From the NCBI GenBank assembly GCA_947494675.1, contig CANLVP010000002.1, positions 1 through 64,000 of the forward strand: DNA of 64,000 nucleotides, given 5' to 3'. This DNA comes from an uncultured Paracoccaceae bacterium (GTDB lineage: Bacteria > Pseudomonadota > Alphaproteobacteria > Rhodobacterales > Rhodobacteraceae). The notes under the pieces were generated by a model that was not told where the DNA came from, did no database searches, and was given only the letters and a program-made list of their open reading frames with translations. The translations under genes and the position numbers were made by a program. The first letter of the stretch is position 1; the number at the start of each line of letters is the position of its first letter. Shown here piece after piece: positions 8,883 through 18,745 of the stretch.

Positions 8883-10153
8883 ACGGCACCTATCTGACCG
8901 GGCCGATCTTTGGTGATGCGGCGGTCGCAAGTATCTTCGCTGACCCCGCAACGACAGATCGTCTTGTTCGGGTTGAGGCCGTATTGGCTCAGGTTCAGGC
9001 GCAACTTGGCATCATTCCGCAGGCCGCGAGCGATGCGATCGCTGCGGCGACATCGGGGCTGAACATCCCAAGCGACACCCTTCGGGCGGGTGTCGCCGCG
9101 ACAGGCGTGCCCGTTCCGGCCTTGGTGGCAACACTGTGCGATGCGGTTCCCGCGCCGCATAACGATTGGGTGCACTGGGGGGCGACAAGCCAAGACATCA
9201 TCGATTGCGAGCGAACGCTCGCTGTCGCGGCTTGCCTCGATCTTTTTGAGGCCCGCCTCGCATCGCTTTTGGACAGCTTGGAACGTCTCAGCCGCTTTCA
9301 TGCCGCGACCGTCATGGCCGGGCGCACACGCACGCAGCTTGCGACCCCAATCACTTTTGGCCTTCGCGTCGCCAATTGGGCGCAACCCTGTATCGCACTC
9401 GAAAACGAGCTGTCGGATCTGCGAGCACTTGCATTGCGGGTGCAATTCGGCGGCGCGTCAGGGGCGCAGACCGCCATCGCGCCACATGGCCCCGCGATAG
9501 CCGATGGCCTCGCACTGGCGCTCGACCTGACTGCGGGTGTGCCGTGGCACACTGACCGCAGCCCCGTGCGGCATGTGGTGTTTTGGGCCAGCAGATTGAT
9601 CGCCGCGATCGCCAAATTGGCAACTGACACGATCATATCATCCCGGTCCGAAATTGGGGAAGTCACCGCCGGGGTCGCAGGCGGGTCATCAACCATGCCG
9701 CAAAAGGCGAACCCGGTTACGTCAGAGGCCATCCTGTCGATTGCCACCGTCGCCCGCGCTGTCGAGGGCGGTTTGACGGAAAGTGCCGTCCATGCCGAGG
9801 AACGCGATGGGTCGAGTTGGTCCGCTGAATGGCTTTTACTGCCGCAGCTCTTAGAGTGCGCTGGCGCCGCGTTGAACCATGCCAATCGCTTGATCGACAC
9901 GATGCTCGCCGACACAGACGCGATGGCCGCGCGGCTGCGCGACAACCCCGAAGTATCGGCCGAGGCCGCTGTGTTTGCCTTGGCTGCAGAACACGGCCGG
10001 ATCAAAGCCCAAGCGCTGGTCAAAGAGGCATTGGCCAACAAAAAGTCGCTGTCCGATCTGGCCGGTCCTGCCATTGATCCGCACAACGTGGTTGAGCCGT
10101 CAGCCGCGATTATCGACGCGATCTTCGCAGGACGGACAAAAACCCCGTCCTAA
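8879..10153 (+). CDS. pcaB: 3-carboxy-cis,cis-muconate cycloisomerase
   Basis: 424 aa member of the fumarase/aspartase superfamily. The signature GSSTMPQKANP is intact, as are the N-terminal HWGATSQD (substrate-binding Thr-Ser) and the GRTRTQLATPITFG segments characteristic of PcaB. It cyclises 3-carboxymuconate to 4-carboxymuconolactone, the substrate of PcaC. Last gene of the operon. pcaD, the next enzyme, and the usual regulator pcaQ are not in the window. Confidence 0.93.
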   Translation: MNGTYLTGPIFGDAAVASIFADPATTDRLVRVEAVLAQVQAQLGIIPQAASDAIAAATSGLNIPSDTLRAGVAATGVPVPALVATLCDAVPAPHNDWVHWGATSQDIIDCERTLAVAACLDLFEARLASLLDSLERLSRFHAATVMAGRTRTQLATPITFGLRVANWAQPCIALENELSDLRALALRVQFGGASGAQTAIAPHGPAIADGLALALDLTAGVPWHTDRSPVRHVVFWASRLIAAIAKLATDTIISSRSEIGEVTAGVAGGSSTMPQKANPVTSEAILSIATVARAVEGGLTESAVHAEERDGSSWSAEWLLLPQLLECAGAALNHANRLIDTMLADTDAMAARLRDNPEVSAEAAVFALAAEHGRIKAQALVKEALANKKSLSDLAGPAIDPHNVVEPSAAIIDAIFAGRTKTPS

Positions 10154-10210
10154 ATGCGGGTGAGGGGGCGAAGGGCCCGGCTTTCTCTCGCGCAATCCCT
10201 CCAAATCGGC

Positions 10211-13093
10211 CTAAGCGGCGAGGATCAAGCGGCCCGCATTGTTGCCAAGCAGGCGTATGAATTCCGAGGTCTTCTCAAATGACAAAGGCCGCCCCAATGC
10301 ATAGCCTTGCAAATAATCGCACCCCAAATCCTTGAGGATTTGCGCATGTTTTGGCGTCTCAACGCCTTCGGCGACAACGGCGACGTCCTGCATCTGACCG
10401 ATGCTGATGATCGTCTTGATCAAGCTGCGCTGCCGCTGGGAATGGGTGATCGGCGCGATCAATTCACGGTCAATCTTAAGCCGATCTGGTGACACCTTGA
10501 GCAAGCTCACGATCGAAGCGTGGCCAGTCCCGAAATCATCGACTTCCACCTCGATCCCCAAATCCTTGAGGGCATCGAGGTTTTCTGCCAGTGCTTCGCC
10601 GTAGGAGTCCAGAAAGGCGGATTCCAACAGTTCAAAGGCAAAGCGGCCAGCAGGTAGGTTCATCGACCGCAACGTCTTGGCAAGATCGGGGTCCGACAAT
10701 CGCGCGGCTGATACGTTGACCGAGACCCTCGGCACGATCAAACCTTGATCGTCCCAAGCCGCTAAGTCCTGATTTGCCCTTTGAAGGACAAGCGCGTCGA
10801 AATCGGCGATCATCCCCATCTCTTCGGCGGTGGGCAGGAATGTGTCCGGCATCAATAAGCCGCGGGTCGGGCTTTGCCAGCGCACCAACGCCTCCAGCCC
10901 CGTTAGCTCCAGTGTCCGCGCGTCAAATTGCGGCTGATAGTGGCAAATGATCTCGCCCTGCTCAAAACCCGCCAGCAAGGCATCAAACGCGTTCTTGCGA
11001 TCCGCTGCGTTCTTTTTCATCTCCGCCCCAAAGAACCGGCACCTGCCGCGCCCGTCTTTCTTGGCGGCGTAAAGTGCCAGATCGGCGGAAATGATCAGCG
11101 AGGCATCGGCCGTATCCTCTTGCCCTGAAACGGCGATTCCGATGCTCACCCCAAAATTGCAGGGCTGTCCTTCGAACGAAAAGGGGGCAGCCATCTGGTC
11201 GATGATTCCGGTCGCGATCTCGCGCAATTCATCGTCGGGCGGGGCATCGGGCAAGAGCATCACAAATTCATCTCCGCCGACGCGTGCCGTGAACCAGTTG
11301 TCTTCTGCCGCCGCCCGCAGAATGCCTGCCGCATGGACCAAGACCGCGTCACCCGCGCCATGCCCAAGCGTGTCGTTGATCTGCTTGAAGTTATCGAGAT
11401 CGATGTGCAGCACGGCGCGCCGTTGACCCGTATCGCCGTTCAAGAATGTCTCCTGAATCTCGTCCAGCCCGCGCCTGTTCGTCAGCCCGGTCAACGCATC
11501 GTGACGGGATTCGTATTCCAAGAGCGCCCGCGCCGCCTCAAGCTGTTGTTGCCGCTCAACATCCTTGCTGACGTCGATATTGACGCCGACAAATCGATCA
11601 CCGCGCGCACTGTCTGGCACAAAGATGGCGCGGCTTCGCACATGCACGACCTTGCCGTCTGGCCGAACGATCCGGTAGTCGAGGTTCAAATCCAGACCTT
11701 TTTCGACGCTTTCTTCGGAAATTCTGTTCGCGCGTTCCTGGTCGTCGGGGTGGATCAAGGTGGCCCAAAAATCGCCGGGCTGAACGTTGCTTTGTCCCTC
11801 CATGCCGAACATTTCAAGAAGCCGGTCATCCCAATAGGCAACTTCATCACGTAAGTTGAATTCCCATCGCCCCATGTCTGCCGCGCGCATTGCAACGCGC
11901 AGGCGGTCGGTCATTTGTGCGTGCTCAAATTCAACCGTTTTGATGTCTGAAATGTCCGTATCCGTGCCAATCACGCGCGCCGGATCACCGTTGGGGCGGC
12001 GTTCCACAACCCGCCCGCGGCTAAGAATCCAGATCCATCGCCCATCGCGATGTTTGGTGCGGTATTGATAGTTCACCGCATCCGTTTCGCCGCTATTCTG
12101 ACTGTCGATCGCGGCACGGACCCGCGGGACGTCATCCGGGTGCATGTCGGTCAACCAACTGGCGAGCATTTCCGCAATGTCGTCGTCCGGGCCGATGCCG
12201 CGCATCGAACGCCAAGTGTCTGATACAAAACGACTCCCTCTGACCAAATCGTAGTCCCAGACTCCTTGATTTGCGCCTTCAATCGCAACTTTCCAACGGA
12301 CCTCGCGACTGGTCAGATCCTCGATCAGATTCTGCGAAGCCTTGAGCCGCGTAATGTCCGTCTCTGTCCCGATCAGCCGAGAGGGCGCACCATTAGCCCC
12401 ACGTGAAACGACATACCCGTTGGTCAAGATCCAGATGTAATGGCCATCCTTATGCCGCTCACGAAATTCCACTGTCAGCGTGTCGGTCTGGCCAGACAGG
12501 ACAGCGGCCAGCTTGTCGTTCACGAGGTCAATATCGTCGGGGTGGATGCGTTCATCAAAGTTGCTCAACTCTGACAAGCTGGTGTCGTCCCGACTTCGCC
12601 CGCGCATTAGGTACCAATCATCCGAAAAGGTGCTGGTGTTTTGCGTCAGATCAATCTCCCAAACGGAGTGTTCGCCCTTGGTCAGGGCGGCGCGCCAGGT
12701 CACTAGTTCTTGGGTCAGCGTGTCATGCGGTTGTTGGCACAAAAAACCAATAAGTGCGTCATCGTTGTCGCGCAGCGCGGTCAATGAAAATGACGCTGAC
12801 TGTCCTTTCCAGTGAACGACAAAACTGGTGTATTCTTCCGCCGTTCCGTCGACGGTACATGCAACAAACTCGGCAAAAAGGTCGCGATCCCTTGGCGTAA
12901 GCAATTCGGAAAATTCAAGACCTTCGGTGACGCGCGCATGCGTTAGTCCGACGATGTCGCTGGTGAGGGTGTTGATCTGCAATACGCGACCGTCAACGGA
13001 CAATGCCATCGCGGGCATTTGCAACGCTCGGATCATGGGTGCGACCGAGAAACCTAGATTGATCTGACTGTGCCGCATCGCTTTTCGCTGCAT
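10211..13093 (-). CDS. Four-PAS GGDEF-EAL protein (cyclic di-GMP turnover)
   Basis: 960 aa, no membrane segment. Order: four PAS/PAC modules (about 20-120, 135-250, 265-385, 395-510; three end in the typical GTDTDIS-like strand), GGDEF domain (about 520-690) with intact GGDEF at 606-610, and EAL domain (about 705-945) with EALVRW at 734, the DDFGTG loop, AEGVET and QGYALGRP. Both cyclase and phosphodiesterase residues look complete, so either or both activities are possible; the RxxD inhibitory site before GGDEF is not evident. Cytoplasmic sensing through PAS ligands is inferred. It may feed the adhesin at 30.9 kb, but nothing in the sequence proves a link. Confidence 0.93.
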   Translation of the reverse strand: MQRKAMRHSQINLGFSVAPMIRALQMPAMALSVDGRVLQINTLTSDIVGLTHARVTEGLEFSELLTPRDRDLFAEFVACTVDGTAEEYTSFVVHWKGQSASFSLTALRDNDDALIGFLCQQPHDTLTQELVTWRAALTKGEHSVWEIDLTQNTSTFSDDWYLMRGRSRDDTSLSELSNFDERIHPDDIDLVNDKLAAVLSGQTDTLTVEFRERHKDGHYIWILTNGYVVSRGANGAPSRLIGTETDITRLKASQNLIEDLTSREVRWKVAIEGANQGVWDYDLVRGSRFVSDTWRSMRGIGPDDDIAEMLASWLTDMHPDDVPRVRAAIDSQNSGETDAVNYQYRTKHRDGRWIWILSRGRVVERRPNGDPARVIGTDTDISDIKTVEFEHAQMTDRLRVAMRAADMGRWEFNLRDEVAYWDDRLLEMFGMEGQSNVQPGDFWATLIHPDDQERANRISEESVEKGLDLNLDYRIVRPDGKVVHVRSRAIFVPDSARGDRFVGVNIDVSKDVERQQQLEAARALLEYESRHDALTGLTNRRGLDEIQETFLNGDTGQRRAVLHIDLDNFKQINDTLGHGAGDAVLVHAAGILRAAAEDNWFTARVGGDEFVMLLPDAPPDDELREIATGIIDQMAAPFSFEGQPCNFGVSIGIAVSGQEDTADASLIISADLALYAAKKDGRGRCRFFGAEMKKNAADRKNAFDALLAGFEQGEIICHYQPQFDARTLELTGLEALVRWQSPTRGLLMPDTFLPTAEEMGMIADFDALVLQRANQDLAAWDDQGLIVPRVSVNVSAARLSDPDLAKTLRSMNLPAGRFAFELLESAFLDSYGEALAENLDALKDLGIEVEVDDFGTGHASIVSLLKVSPDRLKIDRELIAPITHSQRQRSLIKTIISIGQMQDVAVVAEGVETPKHAQILKDLGCDYLQGYALGRPLSFEKTSEFIRLLGNNAGRLILAA

Positions 13094-13294
13094 GTGAAGG
13101 TCCGCTCGTAATATGAGGTCAGTGTTAATTGTGCGTTATTGGCGGACAAGAACTACCGCGTCACGGGAAATCGCTTTTTCTTTTTCGCGCAAAAATTAGG
13201 CACATTCACACGAAGCGATGAGCGTTTAACCATTTGGCCTCAGTGTAGTCGCCAAGCCATTGACCCTCACCATCGCTCCGCCTCATTTTCGCGC
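13094..13294. promoter_or_regulatory. Divergent promoter region, GGDEF-EAL gene and urease operon
   Basis: About 200 bp between divergent starts. It holds no gene I can support; an in-frame extension of ureD to 13139 exists but encodes a Phe-rich stretch with no counterpart in UreD. Promoters for both transcripts must lie here; no operator was recognised. Confidence 0.4.
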
Positions 13295-14134
13295 ATGGGG
13301 TTAATTCAGCAGCATCTTGATTACGCAACGAAGGGGGTGGGCAGTCAACCCCGGGCATTGGGTGAGGCGCATCTTGCGGTTTCTCAGCGCGGCAAATCCT
13401 CTGCGATCCGTGATTTGCGTCAATCCGGCGCGCTTAAGCTGATTTTCCCTCGACGCTACGACAGTCCCGCAAAAGAGGCTGTCTTGATCAACACCGCAGG
13501 CGGCATCACCGGCGGCGACCGCTTTTTTCTGACTGCTGATGTCGGTGCGGGCGCAGATTTGCGCATGACCACGCAGGCGGCAGAGCGGGTCTACCGCGCG
13601 CTTGATGGGGCAGGGCAGGTGTCGACCCGGATCACCGTCGGAAGTGGCGCGCGGCTGCATTGGCTACCGCAGGAAACCATCCTGTTTGATGGGGCCGTCC
13701 TGCGCCGCCGCTTGGATATATCGCTTGCCAAGGACGCGGAGCTTTTGCTGGTCGAACCCATCGTCTTTGGCCGCCAAGCCATGGGCGAAGACTTGACCCA
13801 ATTTTTGCTCGACGACCGCATTGTGGTGCGCCGCGACAATGTGCCGATCTATCTGGATGGCATGCGGCTCACGCGAGGTGCTGACCTCAAACGCCCGGCC
13901 CTGGCTGGCGGTGCCGGGGCCGCGGCCCAAATCGTGTTTGTCGCACCCCGCGCAGAGGCGCAGCTGGATGCCGTGCGCGCCCATCTCACACAACAGGGCG
14001 GGGCAAGCCTGATGCGCGACGACATGCTTGTGGTGCGCCTTCTGGCCAAGGACAGCTTTGCCCTGCGCCAATCGCTTTTGCCGATCCTTGATCTGCTCAC
14101 CGACGACCAAATGCCGACATCATGGAGACTTTGA
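13295..14134 (+). CDS. ureD: Urease accessory protein UreD
   Basis: 279 aa from the ATG at 13295; homologues begin shortly before the [10 protein letters not shown] motif, so this start is preferred over the upstream one at 13139. Seen: [20 protein letters not shown] and [11 protein letters not shown], diagnostic of UreD/UreH. It is part of the UreDFG complex that loads nickel into urease, acting in the cytoplasm. First gene of the urease operon; ureA follows after 4 bp. Confidence 0.93.
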   Translation: MGLIQQHLDYATKGVGSQPRALGEAHLAVSQRGKSSAIRDLRQSGALKLIFPRRYDSPAKEAVLINTAGGITGGDRFFLTADVGAGADLRMTTQAAERVYRALDGAGQVSTRITVGSGARLHWLPQETILFDGAVLRRRLDISLAKDAELLLVEPIVFGRQAMGEDLTQFLLDDRIVVRRDNVPIYLDGMRLTRGADLKRPALAGGAGAAAQIVFVAPRAEAQLDAVRAHLTQQGGASLMRDDMLVVRLLAKDSFALRQSLLPILDLLTDDQMPTSWRL

Positions 14135-14138
14135 CCAG

Positions 14139-14441
14139 ATGCAACTGACCCCCCGCGAAAAAGACAAATTGCTGGTCGCAATGGCCGCAGAGGTGGCCCG
14201 TAAGCGGCTGGCCCGTGGTGTAAAGCTCAACCACCCCGAAGCCATTGCATTGATCACAGACACCGTTGTCGAAGGGGCCCGCGATGGCCGGTCCGTGGCC
14301 GACATGATGCAAGCGGGCGGCCATGTCCTGACCCGCGATCAAGTAATGGAAGGGATCGCCGAGATGATCCCCGAAGTGCAGGTCGAAGCGACATTCCCCG
14401 ATGGCACAAAGCTTGTGACCGTCCACGACCCCATCCGTTAA
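14139..14441 (+). CDS. ureA: Urease gamma subunit
   Basis: Exactly 100 aa, the standard length, with the conserved [12 protein letters not shown] start, [15 protein letters not shown] and the VTVHDPI terminus. Structural subunit of the (alpha-beta-gamma)3 enzyme hydrolysing urea to ammonia and carbamate. Followed after 18 bp by ureB, with AGAGGAG in the gap. Confidence 0.97.
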   Translation: MQLTPREKDKLLVAMAAEVARKRLARGVKLNHPEAIALITDTVVEGARDGRSVADMMQAGGHVLTRDQVMEGIAEMIPEVQVEATFPDGTKLVTVHDPIR

Positions 14442-14459
14442 TCAAGAGGAGGCCAGCCC

Positions 14460-14765
14460 ATGATCCCCGGTGAAATCTTCCCCGCAAAAGGCGACCTGAC
14501 CCTCAACGCGGGGGCTGCAGAAATCGTGTTGATGGTAGCCAATACCGGTGACCGTCCGGTGCAGGTCGGCTCGCATTATCATTTCGCCGAAAGCAATCCC
14601 GCGCTCGACTTTGACCGCGATGCGGCCCACGGCCACCGCCTGAACATTGCTGCAGGCACCGCCGTACGGTTTGAGCCTGGCCAACGCCGCGAGGTCACAT
14701 TGATCCCGCTGGGCGGCGCGCGGCGTGTCTTTGGGTTCAACCAAAAGGTCATGGGGGATTTGTGA
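14460..14765 (+). CDS. ureB: Urease beta subunit
   Basis: 101 aa, standard length. Seen: MIPGE start, [26 protein letters not shown] and the GFN near the end, all UreB hallmarks. A strong AAGAGGAGG ribosome binding site lies 8 bp upstream. Its stop overlaps the next start as TGATG. Confidence 0.97.
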   Translation: MIPGEIFPAKGDLTLNAGAAEIVLMVANTGDRPVQVGSHYHFAESNPALDFDRDAAHGHRLNIAAGTAVRFEPGQRREVTLIPLGGARRVFGFNQKVMGDL

Positions 14766-15214
14766 TGGCGCGCCTCGACATGTCCCATCACTACGATGCT
14801 TCGGCAGAGCGGGTCTGGGCACTCGCGACTGACTACGGCTCTTTCCAAGAGGTGATGGCAGGCGTCGTCACCTTCGATGGCCTGCCGACGCAAGGGCGCT
14901 GCAAAACTGGCGACAGTTTCGCGGTTAAAGTGCGGCTCTTTGGAAAGATGCCGCCGCAAGACTATCGCATGACGGTCGATCTTTGCGATGACGCTGCGAT
15001 GACCCTGCAAAGCCGTGAAAAGGGCGCAGGTGTGCAGCGTTGGGATCACACATTGACCGTGCAGCCCGACGGGGACGGTGCCATCCTGCGCGATCAAATC
15101 GACATAGAAGCGGGCTGGCTGACGCCGCTGTTTCGGCTCTGGGGGCGATACGTTTACGGCAAACGCCACCAACCCCGCGTGAGGATGCTACAGGCAGGTT
15201 ATGGCAATGCCTGA
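14765..15214 (+). CDS. SRPBCC (START-like) family protein inserted between ureB and ureC
   Basis: 149 aa. The N-terminus MSHHYDASAERVWALATDY matches the beta-strand/helix opening of SRPBCC ligand-binding folds (polyketide cyclase/dehydrase group), and a C-terminal amphipathic helix follows. No membrane or signal segment. It is not a known urease subunit or accessory protein. TGATG overlap with ureB makes translational coupling likely, so it is produced with urease. Role unknown: a hydrophobic-ligand binder or stability factor are guesses only. Confidence 0.72.
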   Translation: MARLDMSHHYDASAERVWALATDYGSFQEVMAGVVTFDGLPTQGRCKTGDSFAVKVRLFGKMPPQDYRMTVDLCDDAAMTLQSREKGAGVQRWDHTLTVQPDGDGAILRDQIDIEAGWLTPLFRLWGRYVYGKRHQPRVRMLQAGYGNA

Positions 15215-15296
15215 AACAGCCCGGAACAAACCAACGACACTCAAGACCCTATTTCCTGATGTCCTGCGACAGCACGAAACGAAAGCGAGTTAGACG

Positions 15297-17057
15297 ATGC
15301 CTGCAACCATTTCCCGCGCAAGCTATGCCGCAATGTTTGGCCCGACGACGGGCGATAAGATCCGACTGGCCGATACAGATCTGATTATCGAGGTTGAACG
15401 CGACCTGTCGGCCGAGGCTGTGGGTGCTGCAACCTCCGGCGGCTCAGGTGCAAATGCCGCGATCTACGGCGAAGAGGTCAAATTCGGCGGCGGCAAGGTC
15501 ATCCGCGACGGCATGGGACAATCGCAAGTCACCCGCGCGGCGGGCGCCGTGGACACCGTCATCACCAACGCGCTGATCGTTGATCACAGCGGTATCTACA
15601 AGGCGGACGTGGGCCTGAAGGACGGGCGCATCCACAAGATCGGCAAGGCGGGTAACCCTGACACGCAACCGGGCGTTGACATCATCGTCGGTCCGGGCAC
15701 AGAGGCCATCGCGGGTGAGGGGCGCATCCTGACGGCAGGTGGCTTTGATTCACATATCCACTTCATCTGCCCACAACAAATCGAAGACGCGCTGCATTCG
15801 GGCGTCACCACCATGCTGGGCGGTGGCACAGGGCCTGCACATGGGACGCTTGCCACGACCTGCACACCGGGGCCTTGGCACATTGGACGGATGATGCAGG
15901 CGGCGGATGCCTTTCCGATGAACCTCGCCTTTGCGGGCAAGGGTAACGCCTCTGTCCCCGCTGCCATCGAAGAACAGGTTAAGGCCGGGGCCTGCGCGCT
16001 GAAATTGCACGAGGATTGGGGCACCACACCGGGCGCGATTGATTGCTGTCTGGATGTCGCAGACCAGATGGACGTGCAAGTCATGATCCACACCGACACG
16101 CTCAACGAAAGCGGCTTTGTCGAACACACCGTGGCCGCCATGAAGGGCCGCACGATCCACGCTTTCCACACCGAAGGCGCGGGCGGCGGACATGCCCCGG
16201 ACATTATCAAAATATGCGGCGATGCCAATGTGTTACCGTCCTCAACTAATCCAACCCGCCCCTTCACCGTCAACACGATTGAAGAACACCTCGATATGCT
16301 GATGGTTTGTCACCATCTGGACAAATCGATCCCCGAAGACGTGGCCTTTGCCGAAAGCCGGATCAGGCGCGAAACCATTGCCGCAGAGGACATTCTGCAC
16401 GACATGGGCGCCTTCTCGATCATCGCCTCTGACAGTCAGGCCATGGGCCGCGTGGGCGAGGTGTTGATCCGCACGTGGCAGACCGCCGACAAGATGAAAA
16501 AGCAGCGCGGCGCATTGCCTGAAGAAACCGGCGATAACGACAATATGCGCGTGCGCCGGTATATCGCGAAATATACCATCAACCCCGCCATCGCCCACGG
16601 CATCAGCACGGAAGTCGGGTCGATCGCCGAAGGCAAGCGCGCCGATCTTGTGCTTTGGAACCCAGCCTTCTTTGGGGTGAAACCTGAAATGGTGCTGATG
16701 GCAGGCACCATTGTCTGCGCCCAAATGGGCGACCCCAACGCCTCGATCCCGACACCGCAACCCGTCTACACACGCCCCATGTTCGGCGCCTATGGCCGGT
16801 CCGTGGAACACTCCGCCGTGACATTTGTCTCTGCCGCAGCGCAGGCCGACGGGATTGGTGATAAGCTGGGATTGGCCAAACAAACCGTCGCGGTGCAAGG
16901 CACGCGCGGCATCGGCAAAAAGGACCTGATCTTGAACGACGCATTACCCCATGTCGAAGTCGACCCCGAAACCTACGAGGTCCGCGCCGACGGAGAGCTT
17001 TTAACCTGCCAGCCCGCGCAAGAATTGCCGATGGCACAGCGGTATTTTCTGTTCTGA
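15297..17057 (+). CDS. ureC: Urease alpha (catalytic) subunit with a 19-residue insertion
   Basis: 586 aa. All catalytic residues are present at a constant offset of +19 from Klebsiella UreC: nickel ligands His153, His155, His265, His291 and Asp379, carbamylated Lys236, flap Cys338 and His339. The offset arises from one Ala/Gly/Ser-rich insertion at about residues 39-58, before the conserved [10 protein letters not shown]. The rest is collinear to the PMAQRYFLF terminus. The enzyme binds two nickel ions and hydrolyses urea in the cytoplasm. The stop overlaps the next start as TGATG. Confidence 0.97.
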   Translation: MPATISRASYAAMFGPTTGDKIRLADTDLIIEVERDLSAEAVGAATSGGSGANAAIYGEEVKFGGGKVIRDGMGQSQVTRAAGAVDTVITNALIVDHSGIYKADVGLKDGRIHKIGKAGNPDTQPGVDIIVGPGTEAIAGEGRILTAGGFDSHIHFICPQQIEDALHSGVTTMLGGGTGPAHGTLATTCTPGPWHIGRMMQAADAFPMNLAFAGKGNASVPAAIEEQVKAGACALKLHEDWGTTPGAIDCCLDVADQMDVQVMIHTDTLNESGFVEHTVAAMKGRTIHAFHTEGAGGGHAPDIIKICGDANVLPSSTNPTRPFTVNTIEEHLDMLMVCHHLDKSIPEDVAFAESRIRRETIAAEDILHDMGAFSIIASDSQAMGRVGEVLIRTWQTADKMKKQRGALPEETGDNDNMRVRRYIAKYTINPAIAHGISTEVGSIAEGKRADLVLWNPAFFGVKPEMVLMAGTIVCAQMGDPNASIPTPQPVYTRPMFGAYGRSVEHSAVTFVSAAAQADGIGDKLGLAKQTVAVQGTRGIGKKDLILNDALPHVEVDPETYEVRADGELLTCQPAQELPMAQRYFLF

Positions 17058-17641
17058 TGCGGGGGCTTATCGCAATATGCGCCCTGACGGCTGGTGCAGC
17101 CTCCGCCTGTCCGACAGCGGACGATCTGGACGGCGGAATTCGCGTCACAGCCGCAGATGGTGCAGTGGATGTCTATCAATCCATGGGTGACGGACAGGTC
17201 GCGCAGATCATCGACTTTGGCGGGGGGGAAGTTGCCCGCAATGTTCTCACGCAGGGCGTCTATGTCTCTCGCCTTGCGGTCGAGGTAGACGGCGTGCTGG
17301 ATTTGCAAAGCGTCTTTGAGACGTCTTACGACCGCCCGCCAACGGCCATGGCACCGCCAGAACCCGGACTGCAAGACCGCTTCCTGACCACTATTGTCAG
17401 CGTGGATGGCACGTTCAAGGAAACCCAGACCCATAACTGGGGGCCACTTGCACCGCTGCAAATCGGTGACTGCACCTATGACAGCATCTTTGGCACTGTC
17501 ACCTATACCGGCGGCGACGCCACGATCCTTGAGGAAATTCAATACGTTCCGGCCCTGGGGTTGGGCCTCTTGGTATCCTACACCTACGGATCAGACGCGC
17601 CCGAGATCTTTCGCCTCACGTCGATTGAGGCGGTCGAATGA
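17057..17641 (+). CDS. Exported hypothetical protein inside the urease operon
   Basis: 194 aa. Seen: an N-terminal signal peptide (hydrophobic residues 3-15, cleavage near ASA-C18), then a soluble beta-rich domain with one further Cys near residue 138 (GDCTYD). The Cys directly after the predicted cleavage could make it a lipoprotein, although the lipobox is weak; alternatively the two Cys may form a disulfide. It overlaps ureC (TGATG) and ureE (ATGA), so it is cotranslated with urease genes. I do not recognise the family. A periplasmic role in urea or nickel handling is conceivable from context only. Confidence 0.65.
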   Translation: MRGLIAICALTAGAASACPTADDLDGGIRVTAADGAVDVYQSMGDGQVAQIIDFGGGEVARNVLTQGVYVSRLAVEVDGVLDLQSVFETSYDRPPTAMAPPEPGLQDRFLTTIVSVDGTFKETQTHNWGPLAPLQIGDCTYDSIFGTVTYTGGDATILEEIQYVPALGLGLLVSYTYGSDAPEIFRLTSIEAVE

Positions 17642-18126
17642 CCGATCTGCCCCGCACGACTAAGCTGCACCCAGTGATCATGGGCGGGCCGCAATCTGCA
17701 AGCTGCACGCTTGACTACGACGGTCGCTTTGTGCGTCGCAAGCGCCTGACCACGGACGAGGGCTGGCCCTTTGTCGTGGACCTTGCCCAGACCACATCGC
17801 TTGAGAGCGGCAATGTGCTGGAGCTTGACGATGGCCGCACCGTGATGGTCAACGCGGCAGTGGAACCCTTGTTGATGGTCAAGGGCGATCTGGCAAAGCT
17901 CGCGTGGCACATCGGCAACCGACACACGCCATGCCAAGTCAATCATGACCACCTCTTGATCCAACGCGATCCCGTCATCGCACATATGCTGGCCCATCTC
18001 GACGCAGACGTGACGGAGGTCGACGCGCCCTTCACCCCCATGGGCGGCGCATATGGCCATGGCCGCACCTTGCCTCACGCCCATGGGCACGGCGCACACG
18101 ATCACGAACATTCCCATGACCACTGA
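17638..18126 (+). CDS. ureE: Urease accessory protein UreE, nickel metallochaperone
   Basis: 162 aa. The N-terminal peptide-binding-like domain (FVRRKRLTTDEGWPFVVDL) and the C-terminal metal domain (AWHIGNRHTPCQV) are typical. The last 25 residues are His-rich ([16 protein letters not shown]), a nickel store found in many but not all UreE proteins. It delivers nickel to the UreDFG-apourease complex. It overlaps both neighbours: ATGA with the preceding gene and about 11 bp with ureF. Confidence 0.94.
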   Translation: MTDLPRTTKLHPVIMGGPQSASCTLDYDGRFVRRKRLTTDEGWPFVVDLAQTTSLESGNVLELDDGRTVMVNAAVEPLLMVKGDLAKLAWHIGNRHTPCQVNHDHLLIQRDPVIAHMLAHLDADVTEVDAPFTPMGGAYGHGRTLPHAHGHGAHDHEHSHDH

Positions 18127-18745
18127 TCCCATCCTTACGATGTCACAATGGCTCTCACCGGGCTTTCCCGTCGGGGCGTTCGCCTATTCGCATGGGCTCG
18201 AGTCGGCGGTTTCGGACGGCTTGATCCCCGATGCGAACGCGCTGACCGCTTGGTTGCTTGACGTGCTGGAACATGGCACAGGGCGTTGCGATGCGATCCT
18301 ACTGCGTGTTGGCTATGACGACCCAGAGGCCGCTGATGCGCACGCCCGGGCGTTTGCCGCCAGCGCCGAGCGGCTGCAAGAGCTTGACCTGCAAGGCCGC
18401 GCCTTTTGCGACACGCTGCGCGCCACCGAAGGCTTTGAGATGGACGGTCTTGCCTATCCTGTGGCCGTGGGCTTTGCCGCATCACAAAAGGGCGTCCCGG
18501 TCGACATCGCCACTGCGCTCTACCTGCAAGCCATGCTGGCCAATCTGGTCTCTGCCGCGCAGCGCTTGATGCCAATGGGGCAAACCGACGGTCAACTCGT
18601 TCTCAACGCGCTCCGCCCTGTGGTCGCAGAAGTAACCGCCGCCACAGATGGGGCAGGGCTTGATGACCTGCACAGCAGCGCGTGGATGTCCGACATCGCT
18701 GCGATGCGCCACGAAACCCTACAACCTCGGATTTTCCGCACATGA
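18116..18745 (+). CDS. ureF: Urease accessory protein UreF
   Basis: 209 aa from the ATG at 18116 (an internal ATG at 18140 is possible). Seen: [17 protein letters not shown], the UreF signature, and the C-terminal [11 protein letters not shown] with the conserved RLFRS-like end that inserts into UreG. All-helical GTPase-gating protein of the UreDFG complex. It overlaps ureE and ureG by a few bases. Confidence 0.93.
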   Translation: MTTDPILTMSQWLSPGFPVGAFAYSHGLESAVSDGLIPDANALTAWLLDVLEHGTGRCDAILLRVGYDDPEAADAHARAFAASAERLQELDLQGRAFCDTLRATEGFEMDGLAYPVAVGFAASQKGVPVDIATALYLQAMLANLVSAAQRLMPMGQTDGQLVLNALRPVVAEVTAATDGAGLDDLHSSAWMSDIAAMRHETLQPRIFRT

